Positions 8,600-17,081 of a DNA stretch of 64,000 nucleotides are shown in pieces (the stretch's first letter is position 1; each line of letters starts with the position of its first letter). The notes under the pieces were generated by a model. It saw only the letters and a program-made list of their open reading frames with translations. It did no database searches and had not been told where the DNA came from. The stretch is taken from the NCBI RefSeq assembly GCF_012971745.1, contig NZ_CP048834.1, forward strand, positions 310,001-374,000, read 5' to 3'. Made by a program: the position numbers and the translations under genes. The stretch is from Starkeya sp. ORNL1 (GTDB lineage Bacteria; Pseudomonadota; Alphaproteobacteria; Rhizobiales; Xanthobacteraceae).

Positions 8600-9343
8600 T
8601 TACGCGATCGCCATCAATATCTCCGCCACCTTGTCGGGTGCGCTGAAGAAAGGCGAGTGCCCGGCCTTCAATTGATGCACCGTGGCGCCCGGCACCGCGG
8701 CCTGCATTTCGCGCTGCACGGCAAGCGGCAGGCCGCGATCCTCCAGGCACTCGATATAGTGCCGGGGCAGCTTGCCATAGCGCCCATTGGTGATCGGCGA
8801 GATGGCGGTGAAGGGGGCGTGCGGTGTGACGCGCACGAGGTTCGCCAGCGCCACCTTGATGTCGTGCGCGGTGCAGTCGGAGAATAGCGAGCGAGCGATC
8901 AACTCGTGCTTGGAAAGGTCGAGGCCGAGGCCTTCCTTGCCGAGGCGCAGCATGCCCTGGCTCTCGACGATGGCCGGGTCCTTCAGATAGGTCGGGGTCA
9001 TGACGAAATCGCGCGCGGTCTTGCCGGCCGGCGCCATGAAGCCGGTGAGATACACCAGCGCCGAGATCTTTGCCGGCAATTCCTCGCCGAGCCAGGTGCA
9101 GGTGGCGCCGCCGACGCTGTGGCCGACCAGGATTGCCTTGCCCTTCACCTGTTCCAGCGCGGCGCGCACCGGGGCGGCATAGGTCGGCAGGTCATGGACC
9201 GAATGGGTCGGCGTCGGGTCGAAGCCATGGCTGGCGAGGTCGGGCGTGATGACGGCATGGCCATTGGCGGCCAGGATGTTCGCCACCTTCACGAAGCAGC
9301 CGCCCCAGTGCCAGGAACCATGGATGAGGATGAAGGTGGCCAT
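8600..9343 (-). CDS. Alpha/beta hydrolase, plant methylesterase/hydroxynitrile-lyase-like
   Basis: The protein has 247 residues from the ATG at 9343, with GGAG just upstream. It starts A-T-F-I-L-I-H-G-S-W-H-W, giving the oxyanion-hole H-G. The catalytic triad can be read as Ser76 (G-H-S-V-G), Asp202 (E-C-L-E-D-R-G-L) and His229 (K-A-G-H-S-P). The layout fits small esterases of the plant MES/HNL-like group; the substrate is unknown. An upstream in-frame start at 9364 would add seven residues and is less likely. It is the first gene of a minus-strand pair with the racemase-like gene and diverges from eutB. Confidence 0.88.
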   Translation of the reverse strand: MATFILIHGSWHWGGCFVKVANILAANGHAVITPDLASHGFDPTPTHSVHDLPTYAAPVRAALEQVKGKAILVGHSVGGATCTWLGEELPAKISALVYLTGFMAPAGKTARDFVMTPTYLKDPAIVESQGMLRLGKEGLGLDLSKHELIARSLFSDCTAHDIKVALANLVRVTPHAPFTAISPITNGRYGKLPRHYIECLEDRGLPLAVQREMQAAVPGATVHQLKAGHSPFFSAPDKVAEILMAIA

Positions 9344-9428
9344 TGCTCGCTCCGCGCCGCTCAAGATCGGCCGGCTTGGTAGCGGGCAGCGGCAGCGGCG
9401 GCAAGCCGGGCTGCGGCATGGCTACGGC

Positions 9429-9505
9429 AAAGCCGGAGCATTGCTCTGACAAAGCTGGAGCTTCGCTAAAGGTAGGCTTGGCACATGCCGTGCCTGTCCT
9501 AGAAT
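9429..9505 (+). promoter_or_regulatory. Putative eutBC promoter with a phased direct repeat
   Basis: TTGGCA (9478-9483), a 16-bp spacer and TAGAAT (9500-9505) match the sigma-70 boxes at five of six positions each. This gives a leader of about 47 bases before eutB. Immediately upstream, AAAGCCGGAGCA (9429-9440) and AAAGCTGGAGCT (9451-9462) form a direct repeat with a 22-bp period, about two helical turns. That arrangement suits an activator dimer. The same stretch also reads GG-N10-GC, a sigma-54-like spacing, which I consider the weaker interpretation. Confidence 0.5.
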
Positions 9506-9558
9506 GCCAACATCGCGGCATGCCGGAACTTCGGGCAGGCGGCTGCAGGGAGCGTGTC

Positions 9559-10947
9559 ATGTCCTACCGCCATATGATCGGATCGCACGCTTATGTCTTC
9601 GCCGACCTGAAGGAGTTGATGGCGAAGGCGACGCCGCTGCGCTCCGGCGACATGCTGGCGGGGATCGCCGCGACCTCGGCCGAGGAGAACGTCGCTGCCC
9701 GCATGTGCCTCGCCGAGGTGCCGCTGAAGACTTTCCTCACCGAGGTGCTGGTGCCCTATGAGACCGACGAGGTGACGCGGCTCATCATCGACACCCATGA
9801 TGCGACGGCTTTCCGGCCGGTGTCGCACATGAATGTCGGCGACTTTCGCGACTTCCTGCTATCCGATGCCGCAACGCCGAAGGCACTCTCCGCATTGGCG
9901 CCCGCCGTCACCCCGGAGATCGCGGCGGCGGTCTCCAAGATCATGCGCAACCAGGACCTGATCGCGGTCGCCAAGAAGTGCCGGGTGGTCACGCGGTTCC
10001 GCGACACCATCGGCTTGCCGGGCACCATGGGGGTGCGGCTGCAGCCCAACCACCCGACCGACGATCCCGCCGGCATCACCGCCTCGATCCTCGACGGGCT
10101 GCTCTATGGCTGCGGCGATGCGGTGATCGGCATCAACCCGGCCTCCGACAGCATCCCGGTGCTGACCGACCTGCTGAAACTGGTCGACGACATCATCGCC
10201 CGCTTCGCTATTCCCACGCAGGGCTGCCTGCTCACCCATGTCACCACCTCGGTGGAGGTGATCAATCGCGGCGTGCCGGTGGACCTGGTGTTCCAGTCGG
10301 TGGCGGGGACGCAGGCGGCCAACGCCTCGTTCGGCATCGACCTCGCCGTCCTGAAGGAAGGGCACGAGGCAGCGCTCTCGCTCAAGCGCGGAACGGTCGG
10401 CGACAATGTGATGTATTTCGAGACCGGGCAGGGCTCGGCGCTCTCGGCGAACGCCCATCACGGCGTCGACCAGCAGACCATCGAGGCGCGCGCCTACGCC
10501 GTGTGCCGGCCGTTCAAGCCCTTGCTGGTGAATACCGTGGTCGGCTTCATCGGGCCGGAATATCTCTATGACGGCAAGCAGATCATCCGTGCCGGGCTGG
10601 AGGATCATTTCTGCGGCAAGCTGATGGGCGTGCCGCTTGGCTGCGACGTCTGCTACACCAACCACGCCGAGGCCGACCAGGACGACATGGACACGCTGAT
10701 GACGCTGCTCGGCGCGGCCGGCGTCACCTACATCATGGGCATTCCCGGCTCGGACGACGTGATGCTGAACTACCAGTCCACCTCGTTCCACGATCAGCTT
10801 TACATGCGCGACGTGCTCGGCCTGAAGCGGGCGCCGGAATTCGCGGCGTGGCTATTGGAGATGGGCATCACCGGGCCGGACGGGCGGTTGCGCCCGCAGA
10901 CCGGCGGCCACCCGCTGCTCGCCGCGGCGAAGGGGCTTGCGGCATGA
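9559..10947 (+). CDS. eutB: Ethanolamine ammonia-lyase large subunit EutB
   Basis: This is the catalytic barrel subunit of adenosylcobalamin-dependent ethanolamine ammonia-lyase, which converts ethanolamine to acetaldehyde and ammonia. The product is 462 residues, normal for the family. The ATG at 9559 is preceded by GGGAG at 9548-9552. Family sequence is clear throughout: L-P-G-T-M-G-V-R-L-Q-P-N-H-P-T near residue 155, Q-G-S-A-L-S-A-N-A-H-H near 294 and P-G-S-D-D-V-M-L-N-Y near 397. It overlaps eutC by 4 bp (ATGA). No eutA reactivase, acetaldehyde dehydrogenase, permease or microcompartment shell gene is near, so this is a minimal eutBC pair. Confidence 0.97.
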   Translation: MSYRHMIGSHAYVFADLKELMAKATPLRSGDMLAGIAATSAEENVAARMCLAEVPLKTFLTEVLVPYETDEVTRLIIDTHDATAFRPVSHMNVGDFRDFLLSDAATPKALSALAPAVTPEIAAAVSKIMRNQDLIAVAKKCRVVTRFRDTIGLPGTMGVRLQPNHPTDDPAGITASILDGLLYGCGDAVIGINPASDSIPVLTDLLKLVDDIIARFAIPTQGCLLTHVTTSVEVINRGVPVDLVFQSVAGTQAANASFGIDLAVLKEGHEAALSLKRGTVGDNVMYFETGQGSALSANAHHGVDQQTIEARAYAVCRPFKPLLVNTVVGFIGPEYLYDGKQIIRAGLEDHFCGKLMGVPLGCDVCYTNHAEADQDDMDTLMTLLGAAGVTYIMGIPGSDDVMLNYQSTSFHDQLYMRDVLGLKRAPEFAAWLLEMGITGPDGRLRPQTGGHPLLAAAKGLAA

Positions 10948-11744
10948 GCGACGACACGCCCGCCGTCACTTACGTCCTCAAGGATTCCTGGCGGAAGCTT
11001 GCGGCCATCACGCCGGCGCGCATCGCGCTCGGGCGGGTGGGTTCCGGCCTGCCGACCAGCGAGGTGCTGCGTTTCGCGTTGGCCCACGCGCAGGCCCGCG
11101 ACGCGGTGCATACGCCGTTCGATGCCGGCAGTGTCGAGGCGGGCGTCGCCGCGCTCGGCTTCGAGACGCTGCACGTCGCCTCCGCCGCGCCGGCGCGCGA
11201 TTCCTATCTGCGCCGGCCCGATCTCGGGCGGAAGCTGTCGGAGGAGAGCCGGGCCGTGCTTCAGGCGCGGGACGGCGGGCCGTTCGACCTCGCGCTCGTG
11301 GTGGCGGACGGGCTATCCTCCACCGCCGTGCATGTGCAGGCGGTGCCGTTCCTTGCCGCCTTCAAGCGTTGGATCACGGAAGCCGGCTGGAGCCTGGCGC
11401 CGGTGGTGGTCGCCAGCCAGGCGCGGGTGGCGCTGGGTGACGAGGTCGGCGAACTCATCAAGGCGCGCGCCGTCGTGGTGCTGATTGGCGAGCGGCCGGG
11501 GTTGTCCTCGCCGGACAGTCTCGGGCTCTATCTCACCTTCGCACCAAAGGTCGGGCGCACCGATGCCGAGCGCAACTGCATCTCGAATGTGCGCGGCGAG
11601 GGGCTTCCCCACGAGCACGCTGCTTTCAAGCTGGCCTGGCTGCTGCGGCAGGCGCTGGCGCGGCAGCTGACCGGGGTGAACCTCAAGGATGAGAGCGACC
11701 TGCTGCTGGTGGAGGGCAGGGCGCCCGTGCCGCGTCTTACGTGA
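10944..11744 (+). CDS. eutC: Ethanolamine ammonia-lyase small subunit EutC
   Basis: EutC helps form the cobalamin site of ethanolamine ammonia-lyase. The product is 266 residues. It has the family's A-R-I-A-L-G-R-V-G-S-G-L-P-T segment near residue 25 and, near the C-terminus, R-N-C-I-S-N-V-R-G-E-G-L. Its ATG lies within the eutB stop region (ATGA overlap), which implies translational coupling and 1:1 synthesis. The gene is followed by a long inverted repeat at 11795-11884. Confidence 0.96.
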   Translation: MSDDTPAVTYVLKDSWRKLAAITPARIALGRVGSGLPTSEVLRFALAHAQARDAVHTPFDAGSVEAGVAALGFETLHVASAAPARDSYLRRPDLGRKLSEESRAVLQARDGGPFDLALVVADGLSSTAVHVQAVPFLAAFKRWITEAGWSLAPVVVASQARVALGDEVGELIKARAVVVLIGERPGLSSPDSLGLYLTFAPKVGRTDAERNCISNVRGEGLPHEHAAFKLAWLLRQALARQLTGVNLKDESDLLLVEGRAPVPRLT

Positions 11745-11794
11745 CGCTATCCGAGCGACGTCATCCTGAGAGCCTGACCGAAAACTCCAAATCG

Positions 11795-11884
11795 CCCTCA
11801 TCCCCGGACTTGATCCGGGGATCCAGCGCGTCCGCATGCACCCGGTCGAAGTCTGGATCCCCGGATCAGGTCCGGGGATGAGGG
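11795..11884. repeat. Long inverted repeat downstream of eutC
   Basis: Two 32-bp arms (11795-11826 and 11853-11884) are inverted copies with a single mismatch, separated by 26 bp. Each arm itself contains a smaller palindrome of the CCCCGGA-TCCGGGG type. It lies between the convergent eutC and VOC genes and could form a very stable stem in either transcript. It differs from repeat family A. Confidence 0.85.
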
Positions 11885-11976
11885 TGGAAAGGTGGCTCCT
11901 TCAATGGATGAGTCGAATTTTGAGTCAGGCTCTGAGGTGCGACCACAGCGAGCCTCGGAAGACGACGTGGTGAATT

Positions 11977-12492
11977 TTAGCAGCACGGCGCGGCGCTGTT
12001 GCCGCGCGGCGCCGTCCGCGCCGCTGCGAGGCGCGCCGGCAGATCGTCGGGATCGATATCCTCGAGCCTCGTCTGGATGCGCCAGACATGGCCCGACGGA
12101 TCACGGAACTGCGCGACCCGATCGCCCCAATAGACGTCCTCCGGCCGTGCGCCACGGGCCTGGGGCGAGGCGCCCATGGCGATGGCGCGTGACAGCACGG
12201 CGTCGACGTCCGCGACATGGACGGTGAAGAAGGACGTCGCTGCACCGGCCGAGGCCGGGGAGCGCGGCCAGTCCGCGCGCGGCGCCTCGCGCCAGCATGG
12301 GTTCTCGCGGGTCACGACGAGGGCTGCCTCGCCGAGCTTCATCTCGATCGCATCTACCTCGGAAGCCGATCCATGCCGCCGGATTTCCTGCGCGCCGAGC
12401 ACGATCCGGTAGAATTCCGCCGCCACCGCTACGTCACGCACAATCAAGGTCACGCCGAGTTCACCAGCGCGCAGTCCGCCTCTGATCGCCAT
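11977..12492 (-). CDS. VOC (glyoxalase/bleomycin-resistance) superfamily protein
   Basis: The product is 171 residues from the ATG at 12492, which has GGAGAG upstream. It is built from beta-alpha-beta-beta-beta modules typical of the vicinal oxygen chelate fold. The first module is G-V-T-L-I-V-R-D-V-A-V-A-A-E-F-Y; the C-terminal one ends G-D-R-V-A-Q-F-R-D-P-S-G-H-V-W. The latter half is characteristic of PhnB-like members. The substrate is unknown; resistance or isomerase roles cannot be told apart. A longer in-frame start at 12579 adds 29 unlikely residues. Confidence 0.82.
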   Translation of the reverse strand: MAIRGGLRAGELGVTLIVRDVAVAAEFYRIVLGAQEIRRHGSASEVDAIEMKLGEAALVVTRENPCWREAPRADWPRSPASAGAATSFFTVHVADVDAVLSRAIAMGASPQARGARPEDVYWGDRVAQFRDPSGHVWRIQTRLEDIDPDDLPARLAAARTAPRGNSAAPCC

Positions 12493-12595
12493 GGCACTCT
12501 CTCCGAAACGACATCCGCTCCGCAATGCGGGACGCGGATGAAAGAACGATTCCGGATAGGGTGCAAGAAGAATGTTCACTAAATGTTCTCATCCC

Positions 12596-13240
12596 TCACG
12601 CGCCCCGAAGCAGTGCAAGAAGGGCGAGCGCGGCGAGGACGACCATGGCGATGGTGAGCGCCACGGCAAGCTCCACCTGCATCAGCACCAGGCTGCCGAG
12701 CACGACGCCGGCGACGAAGCTCAGCCATGAGACGGCATAGACCAGCCATTCGGCCGAGCGCGTGCCGTCGCGCAAGGTACGGGCCAGCGACTGCCCGAGG
12801 CTGAACAGAGCGCCGGTGACGAAGCTCTTGCCGATATCAGCCTTCAGCACGACCTGGTGCACGCTGTTCTGCATGCCCATGGCAGTGGCGACCGGCAGCA
12901 GCGCGAACGTGCTTCCCGAGGCCAGCACCAGAACGAGCGCGAAAGCGAATAGTGCCACCTCGGCGCCGAGCACCCGGGTCATGGCGAAGCGCGGGGAGAC
13001 GTCAGTCAGCAGTGCGCCGATCCCGGCGCCGACCACGAACAGCGCGATCACGGCTCCGGCGAGCACGATCGTCGCGTGGTCCCATTCGGCCACGGCGATG
13101 CCGAAGCGGGTGGTGTTGCCGCTCATGAAGGAGAGGTAGAGCTTGCCGATATGAGTATAGCCGATGGCATCGACGAAGCCGGCCGTCAGTGTCGTCACCG
13201 TGGCCAGGACGAAGGCAGGGCGTTCCTTCACGGGCCCCAC
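12596..13240 (-). CDS. DUF1275 (YoaK-like) membrane protein
   Basis: The product is 214 residues with about six hydrophobic helices. The DUF1275 signature T-A-G-F-V-D-A-I-G-Y near residue 19 and F-M-S-G-N-T-T-R near 38 are clear, as is A-M-G-M-Q-N-S near 119. The function of this inner-membrane family is not established; a transport role is often assumed. Its start overlaps the 3' end of the upstream FAD monooxygenase by 13 bp, so the two are probably translated from one message. Confidence 0.85.
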   Translation of the reverse strand: MGPVKERPAFVLATVTTLTAGFVDAIGYTHIGKLYLSFMSGNTTRFGIAVAEWDHATIVLAGAVIALFVVGAGIGALLTDVSPRFAMTRVLGAEVALFAFALVLVLASGSTFALLPVATAMGMQNSVHQVVLKADIGKSFVTGALFSLGQSLARTLRDGTRSAEWLVYAVSWLSFVAGVVLGSLVLMQVELAVALTIAMVVLAALALLALLRGA

Positions 13241-14412
13241 CGATAGATCCAGCCATAGCGCTCCAGCAGCGCGGCGCCGGAGCGGGCGCGCAGCACGGCG
13301 TCGCGGGCGAGGCGGGCGGGGCCGCCGAGATGATAGATGCGGTCGGCGGCGCGGGCGGCGGTCTGCACCCGGGTGACGCGGCCGATGCGGCGCTGCTCGA
13401 ACACCCGCAAAGCGGCCGCCATGTCATCGCCGGCCTCGGCCAGCGTCACGCCGAGCACGCAGGCATCTTCCAGCGCCTGCGCCGCGCCCTGGGCGAGGAA
13501 GGGCAGCATGGCGTGGGCGGCATCGCCGAGCAGCGTTATCGGGCCGGTGCCCCAGTTCTTCGTCAGCGGCTCGAGATCGAACAGCGCCCAGCGCAGCCAG
13601 CGCTCCGGCGCGCCGATCAGGGCGCGAACGTCGCCATGCCATTTGCCGAAGACGGCAGCGAGTTCCTCCGGCCCGGCGCCGATGCCCCAGCCGTGCGAGG
13701 GTCTCCGGTCATTGGTGATGGCGACGAGATTGACCGCGCCGCCGCCGCGCACCGGATAGCTCACCATGTGCGCGTCCGGACCGAGGAACAGGCGTACCAC
13801 CGGCTCGTTGAAGCGGCCTGGCAAGTGCCCGGTGGCGACGGTCGCCCGCCATGCGGCGCGATGGCGGAACACCGGGCTGCCGCGCCCGCCCAGCCGGTCG
13901 CGCACCGTGGAGCGGATGCCGTCGGCACCGATCAGCGCATGCGCCCGGTGCTCCTCGGTGTCGCCGCCGCGATTGGCGAGCACGGTGACGATGCCGGCAT
14001 GGACGGCGAATTCCTCTACCGTGCGCCCGAGCCTGAGGTCGATCGTCGGCTCGTCGCGCACCGCGGCCAGCAGCGCGGCCTGCAGGTCGGCGCGGTGGAT
14101 GACGAGGAAGGGGGCGCCGAAGCGGGTCTGCGCCTCGCGGCCCATGCGGGCCTCGGCCAATTGGCTGCCGCTGCGCCCGTCAATGACCTGGAAGGCTTCC
14201 GGGCGCACGGCGGTCGTGCGCAGGCGATCCAGCACGCCGAGAAAGGCGAGGCAGCGCGTGGCATTGGCGGCGAGCTGGACGCCGGCGCCGGCTTCTTCCA
14301 GTTCGATGGCGCGCTCCAGCACGGTGACGATATAGCCGGCGCGTGCCGCGGCGAGCGCGGTGGCTAGCCCGCCTATCCCGGCACCTGCGACGACGATGGC
14401 ACGTGTGGGCAA
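13228..14412 (-). CDS. FAD-dependent aromatic-type monooxygenase
   Basis: The 394-residue protein belongs to the PHBH/salicylate hydroxylase flavoprotein family. The ADP-binding G-A-G-I-G-G is at residues 10-15. The second nucleotide motif is A-L-I-G-A-D-G-I-R-S near 160, and the flavin ribityl motif is L-L-G-D-A-A-H-A-M near 296. These enzymes use NAD(P)H and oxygen to hydroxylate aromatic acids. The closest patterns are salicylate or 3-hydroxybenzoate hydroxylases, but the substrate is not determinable here. No ring-cleavage genes are adjacent. It overlaps the DUF1275 gene by 13 bp. Confidence 0.9.
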   Translation of the reverse strand: MPTRAIVVAGAGIGGLATALAAARAGYIVTVLERAIELEEAGAGVQLAANATRCLAFLGVLDRLRTTAVRPEAFQVIDGRSGSQLAEARMGREAQTRFGAPFLVIHRADLQAALLAAVRDEPTIDLRLGRTVEEFAVHAGIVTVLANRGGDTEEHRAHALIGADGIRSTVRDRLGGRGSPVFRHRAAWRATVATGHLPGRFNEPVVRLFLGPDAHMVSYPVRGGGAVNLVAITNDRRPSHGWGIGAGPEELAAVFGKWHGDVRALIGAPERWLRWALFDLEPLTKNWGTGPITLLGDAAHAMLPFLAQGAAQALEDACVLGVTLAEAGDDMAAALRVFEQRRIGRVTRVQTAARAADRIYHLGGPARLARDAVLRARSGAALLERYGWIYRWGP

Positions 14413-14423
14413 GTCCTCACCGC

Positions 14424-14672
14424 TCAGGCGGCGGCAGGCGTCTCATAGAGGCACCCCGGCGGGTTGGTATCGGTGCCGTGGAGGCTGGCATCGAAACGGT
14501 ACAGCGTCGAGCAATAGGGACAGATGATCTCGTCGTCCGAGCCCATGTCGAGGAAGACATGCGGGTGGTCGTAAGGCGGCCTGGCGCCGACGCACATGAA
14601 TTCCCTGGCGCCGATGCGGATCGCCGGCACGCCCGCGGAATTGTGGAAATGGGGAACGACGTGGCCCGCCAT
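14424..14672 (-). CDS. CHCC zinc-finger protein (NDUFS6-like)
   Basis: The 82-residue product matches the bacterial zf-CHCC family, related to the complex I accessory subunit NDUFS6. Likely zinc ligands are Cys27 (F-M-C-V-G), His36 or His38 (Y-D-H-P-H-V) and the Cys51/Cys54 pair (C-P-Y-C). The ATG at 14672 gives the canonical length; an in-frame start at 14765 would add 31 unusual residues. Its 3' end is 11 bp from the monooxygenase start on the same strand. Its role in bacteria is inferred from the mitochondrial homologue. Confidence 0.88.
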   Translation of the reverse strand: MAGHVVPHFHNSAGVPAIRIGAREFMCVGARPPYDHPHVFLDMGSDDEIICPYCSTLYRFDASLHGTDTNPPGCLYETPAAA

Positions 14673-14810
14673 GGTCTTATTGTCCCGTGCCTTGCTACTT
14701 GTTGCGCGGAACATAGCCGTTCCGCGTGCCGGATCAAAGCGCAAGCAAGCTCTTCCGTTCGCCACAATGCCGCATCATATCTCGCGGGCTTCGCAGGATT
14801 TGCGCTCCAG

Positions 14811-15818
14811 ATGTCCCGCCTTATCGCTGCCCTCGGTTTCCTCCTGGCTTTTGCCGGCGCGGCCCATTGGGTCGTGCCCATGGGCCGGCACGCGCTGGCC
14901 TATGCCATGGCGCGGGACGATGCGGCGCGGATCGCCGATCTGGAACTGGATCAGGTGCTGACCGAACCGCGCGTCGCCAGCGAGATCGAATCGGCGCTGG
15001 CCGCCAATGATGCCGAGCTGGCGCAGAGCTTCGTGGCGCTGGCGGACGCGCGACACATCCCGGTTGCCGCCACTCTGCGGGCGCGGGTGGCAGTGGAATC
15101 CAGCACGACGGCGCAGGCGGTGAATGGCGCCGGGCGCTTCAGCCGCGGCTTCGTCAGCGGGCAGGCCGAGGATCTCGCCGGGCTGGCGGGCGCCACCGCC
15201 GCCGACCTCACCGTATGGGGTGACCTGCGCGATGCCGGGCGCGAGGCGATCCATTGGGCCAAGGGCGAGGACGTTGACCAACTGGTCCTCGGCCTCTCTG
15301 CGGCCGGCATCGTCGCCACCGGTGCCACCTACGCGACCTTCGGCGCCTCGCTTCCGGTGCGGGCCGGCCTCAGCGCGCTGAAAGGCGCGCGGCGCGCCGG
15401 CGTGCTCGGCGTGCGGCTGGCGGAGGATCTCGCCGGGCTGGTGCGGCGCGGCGCCAAGGGGCCGGCGCTGCGGCTCATCGGCGATATCGGCACGGTGCAG
15501 GGCAAGGCCGGAACCCGGGCGACGCTGCTCGGCCTGCGCCAGGTCGACGATGCCGCCGGCGCCGCGCGGCTGCGCCGGCTTGCCGAGGTAAAGGGCGGAC
15601 AGACGCTGGCCACCGTCAAGATGCTGGGGCGCGGCGCACTGTTCGTGACCAAGACCTTCGCCAAGCTCGCCTGGTGGATCCTGGCGGCGGTGTTCAACCT
15701 GTTCGGCCTGATCGCCGCGTTCAATTCCGCCGTCGTTGAGATGGTGCGGCCGTTGTGGCGGCGTAGGCGGCTCGGTGGTGAATTGCTGGGGCTAGGCGGA
15801 GCACTCATCCCTGTCTAG
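14811..15818 (+). CDS. Membrane protein of unknown function
   Basis: I do not recognise this 335-residue protein. It begins with a hydrophobic helix (about 5-24). A central hydrophobic stretch lies near 165-190 and a strong C-terminal membrane segment near 285-305, followed by a basic tail rich in R-R-R. The region between the first two segments is acidic and Ala-rich. The ATG at 14811 is chosen because the signal-anchor-like helix follows directly. Upstream codons in the same frame are antisense to the zinc-finger gene and unlikely to be used. It diverges from that gene and precedes a hydrolase gene by 35 bp. Confidence 0.7.
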   Translation: MSRLIAALGFLLAFAGAAHWVVPMGRHALAYAMARDDAARIADLELDQVLTEPRVASEIESALAANDAELAQSFVALADARHIPVAATLRARVAVESSTTAQAVNGAGRFSRGFVSGQAEDLAGLAGATAADLTVWGDLRDAGREAIHWAKGEDVDQLVLGLSAAGIVATGATYATFGASLPVRAGLSALKGARRAGVLGVRLAEDLAGLVRRGAKGPALRLIGDIGTVQGKAGTRATLLGLRQVDDAAGAARLRRLAEVKGGQTLATVKMLGRGALFVTKTFAKLAWWILAAVFNLFGLIAAFNSAVVEMVRPLWRRRRLGGELLGLGGALIPV

Positions 15819-15853
15819 CGTGCCACCGTCCTTTCAACGGCCGCACGAGACCC

Positions 15854-16606
15854 ATGCCCACCTTCCAGCACGACGGCATCGAGTTCGCATTCCTCGACGA
15901 GGGGGAGGGCGAACCGATCCTCCTCATTCATGGCTTCGGCTCCACCAAGGAGATCAACTGGGTCGGCCCAGGCTGGGTCTCGACGCTGACGCGGGCCGGC
16001 CGGCGGGTGGTCGCGATCGACAATCGCGGTCATGGTGCCTCGGGCAAGCTCTATGACCGTGCACTCTACGAACCCCGGCTGATGGCCGGCGATGCGCTGG
16101 GGCTGCTCGACCATCTCGGGCTGCGGCGCGCCGATGTCATGGGCTATTCGATGGGCGGGCGGATCGGCGCCTATGCGGCGCTCGCCGCGCCGGAGCGGGT
16201 TCGCTCGCTCATCCTCGGCGGCATCGGCATCAATCTGGTCGAGGGTGTCGGGCTGCCTGTCACCATCGCCGAGGCGCTGCTGGCGCCCTCTCTCGACGAT
16301 GTCACCGATCCCACGGGACGGATGTTCCGGGCCTTCGCCGAGCAGACCAGGAGCGACCGGCAGGCGCTCGCCGCCTGCATCTATGGCACGCGCCAGCAGC
16401 TGGACGCCGAGGACGTGGCGCGCATCGCGGTGCCGACGCTCATTGCTGTCGGCACCAAGGACGAGATCGCCGGCGACGGCCTCAAGCTCGCGGCACTGAT
16501 ACCGTGGGCGCAAGCGGTCGATATCCCCGGCCGCGACCACATGCTCGCGGTCGGCGACAAGGTGTTCAAGCAGGCGGTGCTGGAGTTTCTGGAAGAGCGG
16601 CCGTGA
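15854..16606 (+). CDS. Alpha/beta-fold hydrolase
   Basis: This 250-residue protein has the canonical fold of esterases and C-C hydrolases. It has the oxyanion motif H-G-F-G near residue 26, then A-I-D-N-R-G-H-G. The nucleophile is Ser99 (G-Y-S-M-G-G), the acid Asp203 (G-T-K-D-E-I) and the base His229 (G-R-D-H-M). It resembles 3-oxoadipate enol-lactonase or haloperoxidase-type hydrolases, but specificity cannot be assigned. It starts 35 bp after the unknown membrane protein gene, which suggests co-transcription. Confidence 0.9.
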   Translation: MPTFQHDGIEFAFLDEGEGEPILLIHGFGSTKEINWVGPGWVSTLTRAGRRVVAIDNRGHGASGKLYDRALYEPRLMAGDALGLLDHLGLRRADVMGYSMGGRIGAYAALAAPERVRSLILGGIGINLVEGVGLPVTIAEALLAPSLDDVTDPTGRMFRAFAEQTRSDRQALAACIYGTRQQLDAEDVARIAVPTLIAVGTKDEIAGDGLKLAALIPWAQAVDIPGRDHMLAVGDKVFKQAVLEFLEERP

Positions 16607-17081
16607 GCGGTATGGCGTTCTTGAGAAAATGAATCAAGAGTGGCCGAAAACATTGGTATGACAGTGTATTGTCGGTGGGTACTCATAAAATGAATCCGCT
16701 ATAGCGGCGTCATCCCCGACGGCCGAAGTCCGATCCGGGATCGTAGGGAGGTGTTGTGCACCACCTTCTTGCGATCCCGGCTCTCCGCTTCGCTGCGGCC
16801 GGGATGACGGCTGCTCAAAGTGAGAGGCCGCATATCGACTTGGCGTGCTATCCCCAAGCGACTGGTACCGGGTGCCGCGCGCCCTGATGTGACGGTTTGG
16901 CGGCTCATGTGACGATTCAGCGGGCTGGTTTTGGCCTCGCTACACGCCTCGTTCAGCACTGCGTGAGGTGCACGGCCGCCTTGGGCTGGACGGAATAGGC
17001 GCTCCTCCCCAGCTATGTTACATATGCCGCCAAAATCCGGCCCCAAATCCAATCAGGGCCGAACGCTCGGGACATCGCATA
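16607..17081. other. 475-bp intergenic region upstream of cysE
   Basis: No convincing gene is present. The first 100 bp are AT-richer than the flanks. A family A repeat occupies 16708-16809. From 16885 to 16930 there are two close copies of a TGTGACG motif (TGATGTGACGGTT and CATGTGACGATT) that could be regulator half-sites. A short TATG-TTA-CATA palindrome lies near 17022. I cannot place a confident promoter for cysE. Confidence 0.5.
16708..16809. repeat. Intergenic palindromic repeat, family A copy 2
   Basis: The ends CGTCATCCCCG and CCGGGATGACG are inverted, as in copies at 406-507, 22269-22374 and 27977-28115. The interior again contains CGATCC...GGGATCG and CGATCCCGGCTCTCCG segments, which pair with each other. 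It sits upstream of cysE. Confidence 0.75.

Noticed and set aside
9478..9494. Sigma-54 promoter before eutB
   Set aside because: The GG-N10-GC spacing is right and TGGCAC is present, but the -12 part is imperfect, and a better sigma-70 pair (TTGGCA-N16-TAGAAT) overlaps it. No sigma-54 activator gene is nearby.
16968..17081. N-terminal extension of CysE
   Set aside because: The frame is open, but the residues are unlike the family. The ATG at 17082 gives the standard length.
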